Shown in pieces: positions 20,813-30,317 of a stretch of DNA of 64,000 bases. The notes under the pieces were generated by a model. It was not told the origin of the DNA. It did not search any database and saw only the letters and a list, made by a program, of their open reading frames with translations. A program made the position numbers and the translations under genes. The first letter of the stretch is position 1; every line of letters begins with the position of its first letter. Source of the DNA: Humibacter ginsenosidimutans (lineage in GTDB: Bacteria; Actinomycetota; Actinomycetes; Actinomycetales; Microbacteriaceae); the NCBI RefSeq assembly GCF_007859675.1, contig NZ_CP042305.1, positions 1 to 64,000 of the forward strand, in the 5' to 3' direction.

Positions 20813-21449
20813 TCAGTGCAGCGACCCGCCCGTCACGTGGAGGTCGTCCTCGGTGTCCAGCGTGGTGCGCAGGGCGATCTCGAAGGCGCGGGCCATCGCA
20901 TCCAGGGGGCAGCTCGGGTTCGCCGTTCGGTGCCTGGCCCTGTGCCCAGGGAACGTGGATGAAGCCGGCGCGCGTGCCCGCCTCGCTCGCCCAGGCCGCG
21001 GCGTGCATGAGCACGTGGTTGCACACGTACGATCCGGCGCTCAGCGACAGCTCGACCGGGATGCCCGCCGCGGCGACGTCGCGCACGATGGCTTTCACGG
21101 GCAGCGACGAGAACGCCGCAGCAGGCCCGCCGGGCAGCGACGGGACATCCACCGGCTGGTCGCCCTCGTTGTCGGGGATGCGCGCGTCGATGAGGTTGAC
21201 GCCGATCCGCTCCACCGAGATGCGCGAGCGGCCTCCCGCCAGACCCGTCGCGATCACGATGTCGGGCCGGCGCTCGGCGATCAGCTCGTGGAGCCGGGCC
21301 GCGGAGCCTGCGAAGGTCACCGGCAGGATGTCGGTCACCAACCGCTCCGGGCCGTTCCAGTGCGCGGCCACGAGGCGTACCGCGTCGCCGGACGGGTTCA
21401 CGGCATCCGTTCCGAACGGCTCGAAACCGGTGAGCAGCACGGTGGTCAT
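20813..21449 (-). CDS. pcp: Pyrrolidone-carboxylate peptidase, one indel
   Basis: Cytoplasmic cysteine peptidase (C15) that removes N-terminal pyroglutamate. It reads TTVLLTGFEPFG, a Glu-containing NPS segment, RISVERIGVNL, the catalytic Cys in GSYVCNHVL and the catalytic His in AGFIHVPW. An extra G in the run at 20905-20909 (plus strand) shifts the frame; correcting it gives MARAFEIALRTTLDTEDDLH and a stop at 20813-20815, for 211 residues, the usual family length. Start ATG 21449 overlaps the stop of the upstream ribonuclease gene (ATGA), so the two are translationally coupled. Confidence 0.92.
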
Positions 21450-22985
21450 GTCGTCTCCGTTGGAGAAGGATCGTGCGGCGCTCGCGTCCGCTTGGCGGGG
21501 TCGTCGGCACGTGCCGATGCGGCGGCCGGAGCGGCCGAGAGCTCGTCGGCGGCCGTGGGATCGGCCGGTTCGAACTGCACCGTGCCCGTCGCGATGTCGG
21601 CGTTCAGCAGCCGCACCGCGATGGTCTGTCCCGCGGCGACAGCAGTCGTCACGCGGCACGACGCGGTCACCACCGGGTCGGTCAGCTGCATCCTCGCTTT
21701 GCCGTCGCGCACCTCGAGCACCCAGGCGGTGAACCGTTCGCCGATGCGGTCGCGCAGCAGGGCGGCCTCGACGCGGTCGATCGATGCAGCAGAGAGGCGG
21801 GATTCGCGGTCGGTGGCGGCGTGCATCAGCGCCGGAATCGCCGGCAGGCTGTCGCGCGCCCAGGAGGGCACGGGCATCCCCGCCGAAACGGCCGCGCACA
21901 CGACGAGACCCCAGCGATCCACGAGTCGGCGCAGGGGTGCCGTGACATGCGCATACGGCGCGGCGACGGCAGCCTGCAGCGTGTTCGCCGGCGGTTCGCC
22001 GTCGAAGGCGACGTAGCCGGCACCACGGAAAAGGGATGCTGCGGCCTGCAGCACCGCGAGCGTCTGCGGGTCGTCGCGGTCGAGGCCGCGCAGATACTCG
22101 CCGTACGGCATCCCATCGCCCCACGGCAGGCCTAGTGCGATCGTGCGCACTCGGAACGCATCGAGGGCCGTCTCGTCGGCCGCAGGCATGGTGCGCAGGA
22201 TGCCGACCCTCGCCTCGAGCATCATCGTCGCGGCGGCCATCCCGGTCATCAGCGACAGCTGCGCGTTCCACTCCTCCAGGGGCAGCGGGCGGCGGCGACG
22301 GATGCCGTACGCGCCGCCGTCGTTCCGCACGATCTCCTCATCGGGGAGGTTCAGGCTCGCGCCGCCGCGCAACCGCTCCTGTTCCAGCCGCGCCCTGCCG
22401 ATCTCCGGCAGCAGCGCTGCTGGAGTGTCGGGGTCGTGGGCGTCCAAGGCGAGCTGTGTCGACACGTAGTCGAGCTGCGCGCGCGAGCGCACCATGGCGC
22501 GTTCGACACGTGCCGCCGTCACCGCGCCTCGATCGTCGAGATCGAACGTCCAGACGAAGGCGGGGCGGTCGGCACCGGGCAAGAGCGATGCCTTGCCCTC
22601 GCTGATCGTGCGCGGGTGCAGCGGCACCGTTCCGTCTGCGGCGTAGAGCGTCTCGCCGCGGCGGCGAGCCTCGGCATCCATCGGTCCATCGGCCGGCACG
22701 AAGCCCGACACATCGGCGATCGCGTACCGCACGCGCCACCCGGATCTCGACCGTTCGAGCTGGAACGCCTGATCGAGGTCGCGCGATCCGGCGGGGTCGA
22801 GCGTGGCGAACGGAATGGCGCGCAGGTCGAGCTGCGGGGGGAACGGCCGTGGCGGACTCGGCTTCGGCGAGCACATCCGAAGGGAACCGGTCGGGAAGCT
22901 CGAGCTGCACACGCAGATCGGCCAGCGCCTGGGCGAGCTGCCCCTGCGCGGTGGAGGCGGTGAGACGCGCGCGACGGTGGGGCAC
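21446..22985 (-). CDS. RNB-domain ribonuclease (RNase II/R family), one indel
   Basis: A 3'-5' exoribonuclease of the RNB family, about 510 residues. The likely start is GTG 22985 (PHRRARLTASTAQG), then LPDRFPSDVLAEAE. An extra base in the six-G run at 22836-22841 breaks the frame, after which the RNB core appears: DLRAIPFATLDPAGSRDLDQ with the metal-binding Asp residues, YAIADVSGFVPADGPMDAEA and YAHVTAPLRRLVDRW. There is no clear cold-shock domain, and an S1-like C-terminus is short, so this is the actinobacterial small form and not full RNase R. It is divergent from proS with only 23 bp between starts. Confidence 0.88.
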
Positions 22986-22996
22986 GCAGTCAACAC

Positions 22997-23002
22997 TAAA
23001 CT
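22997..23002 (+). promoter_or_regulatory. -10 box of leaderless proS
   Basis: TAAACT lies 6 nt before the GTG start at 23009. No Shine-Dalgarno sequence is present. The 23-bp gap must also hold the start region of the divergent ribonuclease gene. Confidence 0.5.
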
Positions 23003-23008
23003 TGAGCG

Positions 23009-24778
23009 GTGGCAACCCGTCTGAGCAACTTCTTTCTCCGCACGCTTCGTGAAGACCCGGCCGACGCCGAGGTCACCAGTCACAAGCTGCTCGTGCGCGC
23101 CGGGTACATCCGACGCCAAGCAGCGGGCATCTTCGCCTGGCTCCCGCTCGGGCTGCGTGTGAAGGCGAAGATCGAGCAGATCGTCCGTGATGAGATGGCC
23201 GCGGCAGGCGCGCAGGAAGTGCACTTCCCTGCCTTGATGCCGCGCGAGGCATACGAGGCGACGGGCCGTTGGGATGAGTACGGCGATCTGCTGTTCCGCC
23301 TGCAGGACCGCAAGGGCGGCGACTACCTGCTCGCGCCGACGCACGAGGAAGCGTTCACGCTGCTCGTGAAAGACCTGTACTCGTCGTACAAAGACCTGCC
23401 GATCACGATCTATCAGATCCAGGACAAGTACCGCGACGAGGCGCGCCCCCGCGCCGGTCTGCTGCGCGGTCGCGAGTTCACCATGAAGGACGCCTACTCC
23501 TTCGACTCGAGCGACGCCGGCCTCGACGCCAGCTACATGGCGCAGCGTGCCGCGTACGAGCGCATCTTCACGCGCCTCGGCCTCGACTACGTCATCGTGC
23601 AGGCGGATGCCGGCGCCATGGGCGGATCCCGCAGCGAGGAGTTCCTGCACCCGACCCCCGTCGGCGAGGACACGTTCGTGCAGTCGCAGGGCGGATACGC
23701 GGCGAACGTCGAGGCGTACGTCACGACGCCGCCGCCCGCCCGTTCGTACGAGAAGCTGACGCCGCAGGAGGTGGTCGACACCCCGAACACGCCGACCATC
23801 GAGGCGCTCGTCGCGATCGCCAACGAGAAGCATCCGCGTCCCGACGGCCGCGCCTGGACCGCAGCCGACACGCTGAAGAACGTCGTGCTCGCATTGACCG
23901 ATCTCGACGGCAGTCGCGAGATCGTCGTCGTCGGTCTGCCGGGCGACCGCGAGGTCGACCTGAAGCGCGCCGAGGTGGCGTTCGCGCCCGCCGAGGTGGA
24001 GCCCGCGACCGAGGCGGACTTCGCGAAGCACCCCGGACTCGTCAAGGGGTACATCGGACCGTGGTCGCCCGCCGGGCAGGTGCTGGGGGAGGAGTCGAGC
24101 ACGGGCATCCGCTACGTCGTCGACCCCCGAGTGGTCGACGGCACGGGCTGGGTGACGGGCGCGAACGTCGAGGGCAAGCACGTGCTGGGCCTCGTCGCGG
24201 GCCGGGACTTCTCATGGGACGCCACGGTCGAGGTCGCAGAGGTGCTGCCCGGCGACCCCGCGCCCGATGGATCGGGCCCCGTGGAGCTCGCGCGCGGCAT
24301 GGAGATCGGCCACGTGTTCCAGCTCGGCCGCAAGTATGCCGAGGCGCTCGGACTCAAGGTGCTCGACGAGAACGGCAAGCTCGTCACGGTCACGATGGGT
24401 TCGTACGGCATCGGGGTCACGCGCATCCTGGCGATCATCGCGGAGGAGAACAACGACGACAAGGGCCTGATCTGGCCGGAGTCTGTTGCGCCGTTCGACG
24501 TTCACGTCGTGGCGACGGGCAAGGATGCCGCGGTGTACGAGATCGCCGACGGCGTCGTCGACTCGCTCGAGGCATCCGGCTTCGATGTGCTCTACGACGA
24601 CCGGCCGAAGGTGTCGCCCGGCGTGAAGTTCGGCGACGCCGAGCTGATCGGTGTGCCGCGCATCGTGATCGTCGGACGGGACGCCGCAGACGGCGTCGTC
24701 GAGCTCTGGGACCGTCGCACGGGGGAGCGCGTCAAGGTGGCGGTCGACGAGGTCGCGGATCGGCTCGCCGCGCTCTGA
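23009..24778 (+). CDS. proS: Prolyl-tRNA synthetase
   Basis: Intact 589-residue class II aminoacyl-tRNA synthetase that charges tRNA-Pro. Motif 1 region is [16 protein letters not shown], motif 2 is [20 protein letters not shown], and motif 3 is [12 protein letters not shown] with the class II Arg. The bacterial editing insertion (INS) domain lies between motifs 2 and 3 at about residues 230-390, which identifies the bacterial-type enzyme able to hydrolyse Ala-tRNA-Pro. The anticodon-binding domain closes the protein ([30 protein letters not shown]). GTG start at leaderless spacing from TAAACT. Confidence 0.96.
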   Translation: MATRLSNFFLRTLREDPADAEVTSHKLLVRAGYIRRQAAGIFAWLPLGLRVKAKIEQIVRDEMAAAGAQEVHFPALMPREAYEATGRWDEYGDLLFRLQDRKGGDYLLAPTHEEAFTLLVKDLYSSYKDLPITIYQIQDKYRDEARPRAGLLRGREFTMKDAYSFDSSDAGLDASYMAQRAAYERIFTRLGLDYVIVQADAGAMGGSRSEEFLHPTPVGEDTFVQSQGGYAANVEAYVTTPPPARSYEKLTPQEVVDTPNTPTIEALVAIANEKHPRPDGRAWTAADTLKNVVLALTDLDGSREIVVVGLPGDREVDLKRAEVAFAPAEVEPATEADFAKHPGLVKGYIGPWSPAGQVLGEESSTGIRYVVDPRVVDGTGWVTGANVEGKHVLGLVAGRDFSWDATVEVAEVLPGDPAPDGSGPVELARGMEIGHVFQLGRKYAEALGLKVLDENGKLVTVTMGSYGIGVTRILAIIAEENNDDKGLIWPESVAPFDVHVVATGKDAAVYEIADGVVDSLEASGFDVLYDDRPKVSPGVKFGDAELIGVPRIVIVGRDAADGVVELWDRRTGERVKVAVDEVADRLAAL

Positions 24779-24782
24779 CGCG

Positions 24783-24799
24783 CGCGTCGTTCCGACGCG
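24783..24799 (+). terminator. Hairpin just after proS
   Basis: CGCGTCG-TTC-CGACGCG, a perfect 7-bp stem with a 3-nt loop, begins 4 bases after the proS stop. There is no T-run, as is common for actinobacterial terminator-like hairpins. Confidence 0.5.
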
Positions 24800-24832
24800 G
24801 TCGCGCGGCCGGTGCGGTCCGCCGCCGCCGCC

Positions 24833-24891
24833 GTGCAGGATATGCGGGCGGCGGTGTCGGATATGTGCTCGACGCACGGCATGTCCTGCAC
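24833..24891 (-). repeat. 59-bp palindromic element, left copy
   Basis: Begins GTGCAGGATATGC and ends GGCATGTCCTGCAC, so its ends are inverted repeats of each other. Its reverse complement aligns without gaps to the element at 25913-25971 with 43 of 59 identical bases. It lies 13 bases past the end of the DUF559 gene. Confidence 0.7.
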
Positions 24892-24904
24892 TGCGGCGAA
24901 CGAT

Positions 24905-25768
24905 TCAGAGCGAGAACACGGTGCCGCGGGCGCGGACGCCGGTGCGCCACATGTGCCGGCGCGCCCGCACGATCTCGAGGATGATGGCCTCGATGCGCTC
25001 CCAGTCGTCGATGACGTGGCGATATTCGAGTCGCAACACGAGGTAGCCACGGCGGATCAGCTCGTGGTCGCGTTCGTAGTCGCGGATCGAGTGGTACCCG
25101 TCGTGGAACTCTGCGCTGTCGCACTCGATGACGAGCCGGTCTCCGACCAGGAGGTCGACGCGGCCCACGCCAGTGATGGCGAACTGCGAGCGGACTTTGA
25201 CGCCACGTGCCAGCATGCCGAGCAGGACCTTAGTCTCCGTTCCGGACTGACACGAGGGATCGCACCAGTGCGCCAGACGGGGCAGTCTCACACGAAGGTC
25301 CTCCTGGGAGACGCAGTGCTTGTTCAGGGCGGAATCCGCCATCGCGACGGCCGTCACGCGCGGTTGGCAATGTGCGGAGTCGACGATGAGCTGGAGTGGC
25401 TCGGCGACGGGTGTGGTCCGTGAGATCGTCCCCTTCGCCCAGTGGACGCAGACCGGCCGTACCGTTTGCAACGACGGGGACCCCACGTCGATACGAGATG
25501 CACTGCGCGAGACGAGCACGTGCAGCTTCTCGTCATCGAACGTCCAGAGGCCGTGGTGACGGGATCCCGACGTCGCTGTGAGGATGCCGCCGATGCGGAC
25601 GGCGTCGATGGCATCAGGATGAGCCGAGGGCACGTGGAACCATCCGGGCCGGATGCGAATGAGTCGCTGGTCGGCGATCATCCGACGAACCACACCCGTC
25701 GAATGGCCGAGGTCCCTCAGCCGTCTTGTCGAGAAGATGCCGAGATGCGGATCGTCGCTGTCGCTCAT
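24905..25768 (-). CDS. DUF559 endonuclease-like protein with AbiEi-type N-terminal domain
   Basis: 287 residues from ATG 25768 (longer in-frame extensions exist). The N-terminal part, LGIFSTRRLRDLGHSTGVV followed by RRMIADQRLIRIRPGWF, resembles the winged-helix domain found at the start of AbiEi-type antitoxin-related proteins. The C-terminal part has the DUF559 / very-short-patch-repair-like PD-(D/E)xK core: GVGRVDLLVGDRLVIECDSA, then FHDGYHSIRDYERDHELIRR and GYLVLRLEYRHVIDD. Such proteins are common, often repeated, and of unproven function in actinobacteria; nuclease activity is an inference from the fold. The gene is bracketed by two inverted 59-bp elements and interrupts the proS-nusA neighbourhood. 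Confidence 0.8.
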   Translation of the reverse strand: MSDSDDPHLGIFSTRRLRDLGHSTGVVRRMIADQRLIRIRPGWFHVPSAHPDAIDAVRIGGILTATSGSRHHGLWTFDDEKLHVLVSRSASRIDVGSPSLQTVRPVCVHWAKGTISRTTPVAEPLQLIVDSAHCQPRVTAVAMADSALNKHCVSQEDLRVRLPRLAHWCDPSCQSGTETKVLLGMLARGVKVRSQFAITGVGRVDLLVGDRLVIECDSAEFHDGYHSIRDYERDHELIRRGYLVLRLEYRHVIDDWERIEAIILEIVRARRHMWRTGVRARGTVFSL

Positions 25769-25912
25769 GACTGACGATGGTCGCGTGTTCAGGGGCGCCC
25801 GCCTCTCGCAACCCTGTTGGCTGTGGAGAGCGGCCGAGGTTCGGCCACTGTGCACGAAGAGACGGATCCGGTCCGGGCCGGATGTCGTACGGCCGAGTGA
25901 CCTCGAATCGCG

Positions 25913-25971
25913 TTGGAGGATATGCGCGCAGCCGAGGACATATCTGCGTCCGCAGACCGCATATCCTGCAC
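25913..25971 (+). repeat. 59-bp palindromic element, right copy
   Basis: Contains GGAGGATATGCGCGCAGCC at one end and CGCATATCCTGCAC at the other, with GGACATATCTGCG in the middle. It is an inverted copy of 24833-24891 and lies about 145 bp upstream of the DUF559 start. Confidence 0.7.
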
Positions 25972-26020
25972 GGCGCCGCCCCGACGACGACTCGGCCAGT
26001 TCCGACGACGACTGAGGCCG

Positions 26021-27389
26021 TCAGCGGGCGGTGAGGCCCGCGAAGAGCTCTCCGAGGTCGACCCCGTGACCGAGGATGCGCTCGGCCGCGCGGTGCCCGG
26101 AGCGGAAGGCGCCCTCGACGGTGGCCGGTTCGTCGCCCCACGTCGCCTCTCCCGCGAGGTGCAGGACCCCGCCGACAGGGGTCGCCGCAAGGTCGTGATC
26201 CTCGTGGGACGCGCCGGCGGCGACGTAGGAGTACGAGCCGACCGAGAACGGATCGTCGCCCCACCTGGTGATCCAGTGCGCGACGGGTTCCGGCGCCTCC
26301 GCGCCGTACATCCGGCGAAGGGATGCCATCACATCGTCGACGACGGCAGCATCGTCCCAGCCCTGCACGCGTCGTCCCCATGGACCGGCCGCGAACGTGA
26401 GCAGCATCGGCTGTCCGCTGATCGCTGACACGTCGTACCAGGAGTGCCAGTGCTCACCCGGCGCGCCGAGCTGCCGCAGGGCGTAGGCATCCTCGGGCCA
26501 GAAGGCCCGCGGAAACTGCAGGAAGATCTTGTTGAACACGCCCATGCCGAGGCGATCGACGGCGCCGGCGACCGGATCGGGAAGCGGCGGCTCGAACTCG
26601 ATGGCGCCCGACTTCAGCACGCCGAGCGGTGCGGTGACGACCGCGGAGCTCGCGCGGAACGTCTCGTCGTCGGTGCGCACCTCCACTCCGTCCGCCGTCC
26701 ACCTGATGCTCCGCACCACGCTGCCGAGGCGCACATCGAGACCACGGCAGAGCGCGCGGGGCAGTTCGTCGTACCCGTGCGAGAACACCACCTCGTCGCC
26801 GTCTGGCACATCGCCGTCGAGACCGTGCGCCGCGAGGTCGGCGATGTCGGCACCGCACTGCTCCTCGACGCGGTGTCTGGAAATACTCGCGCACGTTCTG
26901 TACGCGCTCGGCGTCCCACGGCATGAGGGCGAGCACGCGCTCGGTGACGTCGAGATACGTCTCGCCGGGCGTCGACTGCTCGACCACGCGAAGGAGCTCG
27001 CGGTCGGCTGCGGCGACGTCGTCGACCCATCGCGCGGTCTCGCGCTCGCTCAGGGGGCGGCAGTCCGCGTCGAAATTCGCGATCGGCCGGCCGCCGGCCT
27101 GGAAGCTGCCGACCGTGAACTCGATCGTCGGCACGTCGAGCGCTCCGGCCAGCTCCCACACCGCCGAGCCGTCGATGCCGTGGATCCAGGATGCGCCGCG
27201 ATCGACGGCGAACCCCGCGCCCCTGTCCGTCCACATCCTGCCGCCGACGCGGTCGCGCGCCTCGAGCACGACGACCTTCCGCCCGGCATCGGTCAGCAGC
27301 CGAGCAGCCGTCGCTCCCGCCATGCCCGCACCCACGACGATCGTGTCGACGGCGGGGACGTCGCCGATGCGCATGTCGCCTGTACTCAT
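26021..27389 (-). CDS. Flavin monoamine oxidase family protein, one indel
   Basis: FAD-dependent amine oxidase of about 455 residues. Start ATG 27389 follows GAGGAGGG. The ADP-binding motif is [15 protein letters not shown] with the acidic [16 protein letters not shown], the second flavin-binding segment is [11 protein letters not shown], and the C-terminal FAD motif is [18 protein letters not shown]. An extra base near 26876 breaks the frame between REYF and [14 protein letters not shown]; the reading then continues to a stop at 26021. These enzymes oxidise amines, polyamines or amino acids using O2; the substrate is not evident. It is divergent from the LOG-family gene with a 98-bp gap. Confidence 0.87.
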
Positions 27390-27487
27390 GGTGCCCTCCT
27401 CGACCGCGTCGCGGCCATCTGCGGCACGCTACCCGAGAGTGAGGCGGCTCGACGCATCCGGCAGGGCATGCGTGACATCCTGGCTGC

Positions 27488-28528
27488 ATGTCCCACGATT
27501 CCGTCGAATCCGACCTGCCAGACTCCCAGGGCATCGCGCGTCTGATCGCCGCGGCGGGCATCCACGATGATCGCGACCTCGTCACACGCATGGTCGAGAC
27601 GGCGATCGGGCTCGGCGTGGATGCGCCGGGCCGCCTCGACCTCAAGATCTCGACCGCCGCGCTGGAGGAGATGCGCGCAGCGTTCCGACTGTTCGCGCCG
27701 TTCTCCGGCGTGAAGAAGGTGACGATCTTCGGCTCGGCGCGCACCAAGCAGCAGGATGCCCTCTACCGGCAGACCACCGAGGTCGCGTCCGCGCTCGCCG
27801 CCGAGGGCTGGATGGTCGTCACCGGGGCGGGCCCCGGCATCATGCAGGCGGCGGTCGAGGGTGCGGGACCGGACAAGTCGATCGGCGTGTCGATCCGGCT
27901 GCCCTTCGAGGAGCATCCGGACGCGTCCGTGCAGGAGGACCCGAACGTCGTGACCATGAAGTACTTCTTCACCCGCAAGCTCATGCTGGTGAAGGAGTCG
28001 AGCGGGTTCATCTGCCTGCCGGGCGGCTTCGGCACGCTCGACGAGATGTTCGAGCTGCTCACGCTCCAGCAGACGGGCAAGGCCGAGCCGGTGCCGATCG
28101 TGCTGTTGGACGCCCCGGGCGGAACCCATTGGAAGGGTCTCGCGCGCTTCGTCGACGAGCAGCTCGTTCCCTCCGGTGTGATCGCGCCCGACGACTTCGA
28201 GCGAGTGCTCATCACCGATTCGGTGGATGCCGCGGCAGCGGAGATCACCGGATTCTGGCGCAACTACGACTCGCTGCGCTGGGTGGGCGATCTGCTGGTG
28301 CTGCGTCTGAGGCACGAGCCGACGGATGACGAGCTGTCGTCGCTGAACGAACGCTTCGGAGACTTCGCCGTCGACGGCGCGATCAGGCGCGTCGAGCCCC
28401 TCAGGGCGGAGCGGCAGGACGACGACAAGGTTCTGCTGCCACGCCTCGCGCTGCGGTTGGAGCCGCACCATGTCGGGGACCTGTTCCGGCTCATCGGCGC
28501 CGTCAACGCGTTGCCGTCGGCAGTTTGA
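27488..28528 (+). CDS. LOG-family (TIGR00730) Rossmann-fold protein
   Basis: 346-residue protein of the lysine-decarboxylase-like / LOG family. The diagnostic motif PGGFGTLDE is at residues 178-186, preceded by VVTGAGPGIMQAA and KYFFTRKLMLVKES. Some family members release cytokinin nucleobases from their nucleoside monophosphates, and others cleave nucleotide monophosphates more generally. This longer form carries about 90 extra N-terminal and 80 extra C-terminal residues outside the LOG core, whose role I cannot tell. CATCCT lies 6 nt upstream of the ATG, again at leaderless spacing. It is followed 10 bp later by the ferritin-like pair. Confidence 0.85.
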   Translation: MSHDSVESDLPDSQGIARLIAAAGIHDDRDLVTRMVETAIGLGVDAPGRLDLKISTAALEEMRAAFRLFAPFSGVKKVTIFGSARTKQQDALYRQTTEVASALAAEGWMVVTGAGPGIMQAAVEGAGPDKSIGVSIRLPFEEHPDASVQEDPNVVTMKYFFTRKLMLVKESSGFICLPGGFGTLDEMFELLTLQQTGKAEPVPIVLLDAPGGTHWKGLARFVDEQLVPSGVIAPDDFERVLITDSVDAAAAEITGFWRNYDSLRWVGDLLVLRLRHEPTDDELSSLNERFGDFAVDGAIRRVEPLRAERQDDDKVLLPRLALRLEPHHVGDLFRLIGAVNALPSAV

Positions 28529-28538
28529 CCCCACCGCG

Positions 28539-29354
28539 ATGAGAGAGCGCAGACTGGAACCCGTGCGTGCTCAGACGGCGACGACGGCGGCCGACCGACG
28601 ATTCGATGTGGGCGCGTTCACGCGATCGGCGCGCGGAGACCTGCTGGAGGGCATCGATCTCGACGCTGTGACGGTTCCCGCCCACTGCGCTGAGTCGCTC
28701 GCCGCGCTCTCGGCTCTGGAGGGCGCCACCATGGCGCACCTGCGCAACGTGCTCGTGACCGCGACCCATAAGGATGCCAGGGTCACGGCGTTCCTGGTGA
28801 CCTGGGCGTACGAGAAGTACTGGATAGCTGATGCCCTTTCCACCGTCTCACGCACCGCTGTCGGCCCAGCGACGGGCTCGCTGCCCGGCGGTCCGGTGAG
28901 ACGTTCGCTGGCCGGATTCCTCGCAGGCACGTCGATCGTCGCCGTGCACACCACAGCCGGACTCATCGACGACCTCGTGCTCGACGCCGCGTACGACGCG
29001 CTCGCCACGGATGCCGTCGGCGCGTTCGCGGAACTGCTCGCACTGGTGCGCGACACGAAGGCGCGTCACACGGAGTTCTTCGCCGACGAGTCCCGTCGGC
29101 GTCTCGCCGCGAACGATCGAGCCGTGCGGCTGACGGCTCGGAGCATCCGCGCAAGTGCGTGGCCGATCGGCTCCCCGCTGCTGGGCGAGGATGCTCGCCG
29201 CCGGTTCAGCGACCGCGTCTTCGGCGGCGAACGCGGCGCTCGTCGAGCGGCAGACATCGGCAGGGAGATCGGGATGCTGCCGGGCATCCCGCAACGCACG
29301 GCATCGCAGCTTGCGCGATCGCTGACCGGGCCGACATCGAGAACAGGAGCCTGA
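28539..29354 (+). CDS. Ferritin-like protein with lost di-iron ligands
   Basis: 271 residues from ATG 28539. It aligns along its whole length with the next gene product (for example TAFLVTWAYEKYWIADAL against SAFMTMWNREEFWHGEAL, and TKARHTEFF against QEARHVAFY). Of the six positions that are metal ligands in the partner, Glu61 and His177 are kept, but the others are Lys93, Ile96, Asp145 and Lys174. It therefore looks like a non-metal-binding relative of an acyl-ACP-desaturase/ferritin-type fold. It sits 10 bp after the LOG gene and 1 bp before its paralogue, so the two are surely co-expressed. A structural or regulatory partner role is an inference. Confidence 0.72.
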   Translation: MRERRLEPVRAQTATTAADRRFDVGAFTRSARGDLLEGIDLDAVTVPAHCAESLAALSALEGATMAHLRNVLVTATHKDARVTAFLVTWAYEKYWIADALSTVSRTAVGPATGSLPGGPVRRSLAGFLAGTSIVAVHTTAGLIDDLVLDAAYDALATDAVGAFAELLALVRDTKARHTEFFADESRRRLAANDRAVRLTARSIRASAWPIGSPLLGEDARRRFSDRVFGGERGARRAADIGREIGMLPGIPQRTASQLARSLTGPTSRTGA

Positions 29355-29355
29355 C

Positions 29356-30150
29356 GTGGCGTTCGACATCGACAGGTACACGGCGACGAGCGTCGCGGTG
29401 CAGTGGGCGGACCTCGACCTCGAACGCTTCAGAGAGCATCCGCTCGAGGAGACCTCGCTGCGCACCCTGCGCTACATGACCGATGTGGAGTACCACACGG
29501 TCTGCTACACCCGCGATCTGCTGACGACGCCGTCGCACAGGGATCCGGACGTGAGCGCGTTCATGACCATGTGGAACCGCGAGGAGTTCTGGCACGGAGA
29601 GGCGCTGGCCGCCGTGCTGGCCATGCACGGCGTGACGGTGGAGTACGACGAGCTGAAGGCCAAGCGGCTGAAGCTCGGATGGAAGGATCGCCTCGATCCC
29701 ATCAAACAGTCGTTGCTGGGGTCGCTCGTGGGCAGCGACTTCATCGCCACCCACATGGCGTGGGGTGCGGCCAACGAGTGGTCGGCCATCACGGCGTACA
29801 ACCGCATGGCCGAGTTGGAGAGCGACCCGGTGCTGGCCGAGCTGTTGCGCCGCATCGCGAAGCAGGAGGCGCGACATGTCGCGTTCTACACCTCGCAGGC
29901 GCGTGCCAGGCTCGCGGCGAGCACCAAGGCGCAGAAGCTGACGAGGTTCGCCCTGAAGCGGTTCTGGGCACCCGTCGGCTCCACGATCATGGACCGAGAC
30001 GACGTCGTGCACGTGATGACGCACCTGATGAGCGGACCGGACGGCAGGGATGCCGCGCGCAAGGTCGATCGCTCCATCTCTGCGCTCCCCGGGCTGAGCG
30101 GGCTGAGCATCGTGGAGGATGCCCTGAACGGCCTCGGCATCGCAGCCTGA
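29356..30150 (+). CDS. Ferritin-like di-iron protein
   Basis: 264 residues from GTG 29356, preceded by AGGAG. The four-helix di-iron pattern is complete: Glu45, Glu77-x-x-His80 (EFWH), Glu141 and Glu171-x-x-His174 (EARH). The order and spacing resemble soluble acyl-ACP desaturases and related diiron oxidases. The middle KRLKLGWKDRLDP segment separates the two ligand halves. No signal peptide. The substrate is unknown; an acyl or other lipid-related oxidation is possible, but simple ferritin-like function cannot be excluded. It is the last gene before the nusA promoter. Confidence 0.75.
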   Translation: MAFDIDRYTATSVAVQWADLDLERFREHPLEETSLRTLRYMTDVEYHTVCYTRDLLTTPSHRDPDVSAFMTMWNREEFWHGEALAAVLAMHGVTVEYDELKAKRLKLGWKDRLDPIKQSLLGSLVGSDFIATHMAWGAANEWSAITAYNRMAELESDPVLAELLRRIAKQEARHVAFYTSQARARLAASTKAQKLTRFALKRFWAPVGSTIMDRDDVVHVMTHLMSGPDGRDAARKVDRSISALPGLSGLSIVEDALNGLGIAA

Positions 30151-30182
30151 GCAGAGCGGTGGTTTCCGAAAGCTCTCGTCCC

Positions 30183-30317
30183 GTGACGTGACGTGGTCGA
30201 TCGGCTATCCTGAATGGTCAGCCCTCGTGCGAGGGCCCTGGCGTGATGCCCGCAGGTCCGGCTCGGACTGCGGGCGTTCCCTTGAACACCGACAACGAAC
30301 TGAATAGGGGGCCGAAG
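30183..30317 (+). promoter_or_regulatory. nusA promoter and structured leader
   Basis: GTGACG (30183-30188) and TATCCT (30206-30211) are separated by 17 bp, giving a good housekeeping-type promoter. Transcription would start near 30218, leaving a leader of about 100 nt before GTG 30318. The leader holds two hairpins: CCCTCGTGCGAGGG, and a longer one in which GCCCGCAG pairs with CTGCGGGC and GTCCG with CGGAC around a 3-nt loop with one bulged G. This contrasts with the leaderless starts of neighbouring genes and suggests regulation at the leader. Confidence 0.6.

Noticed and set aside
22990..24181. Upstream extension of the RNB ribonuclease frame antisense to proS
   Set aside because: It runs opposite a complete proS gene; the ribonuclease start is set at 22985 by family similarity.
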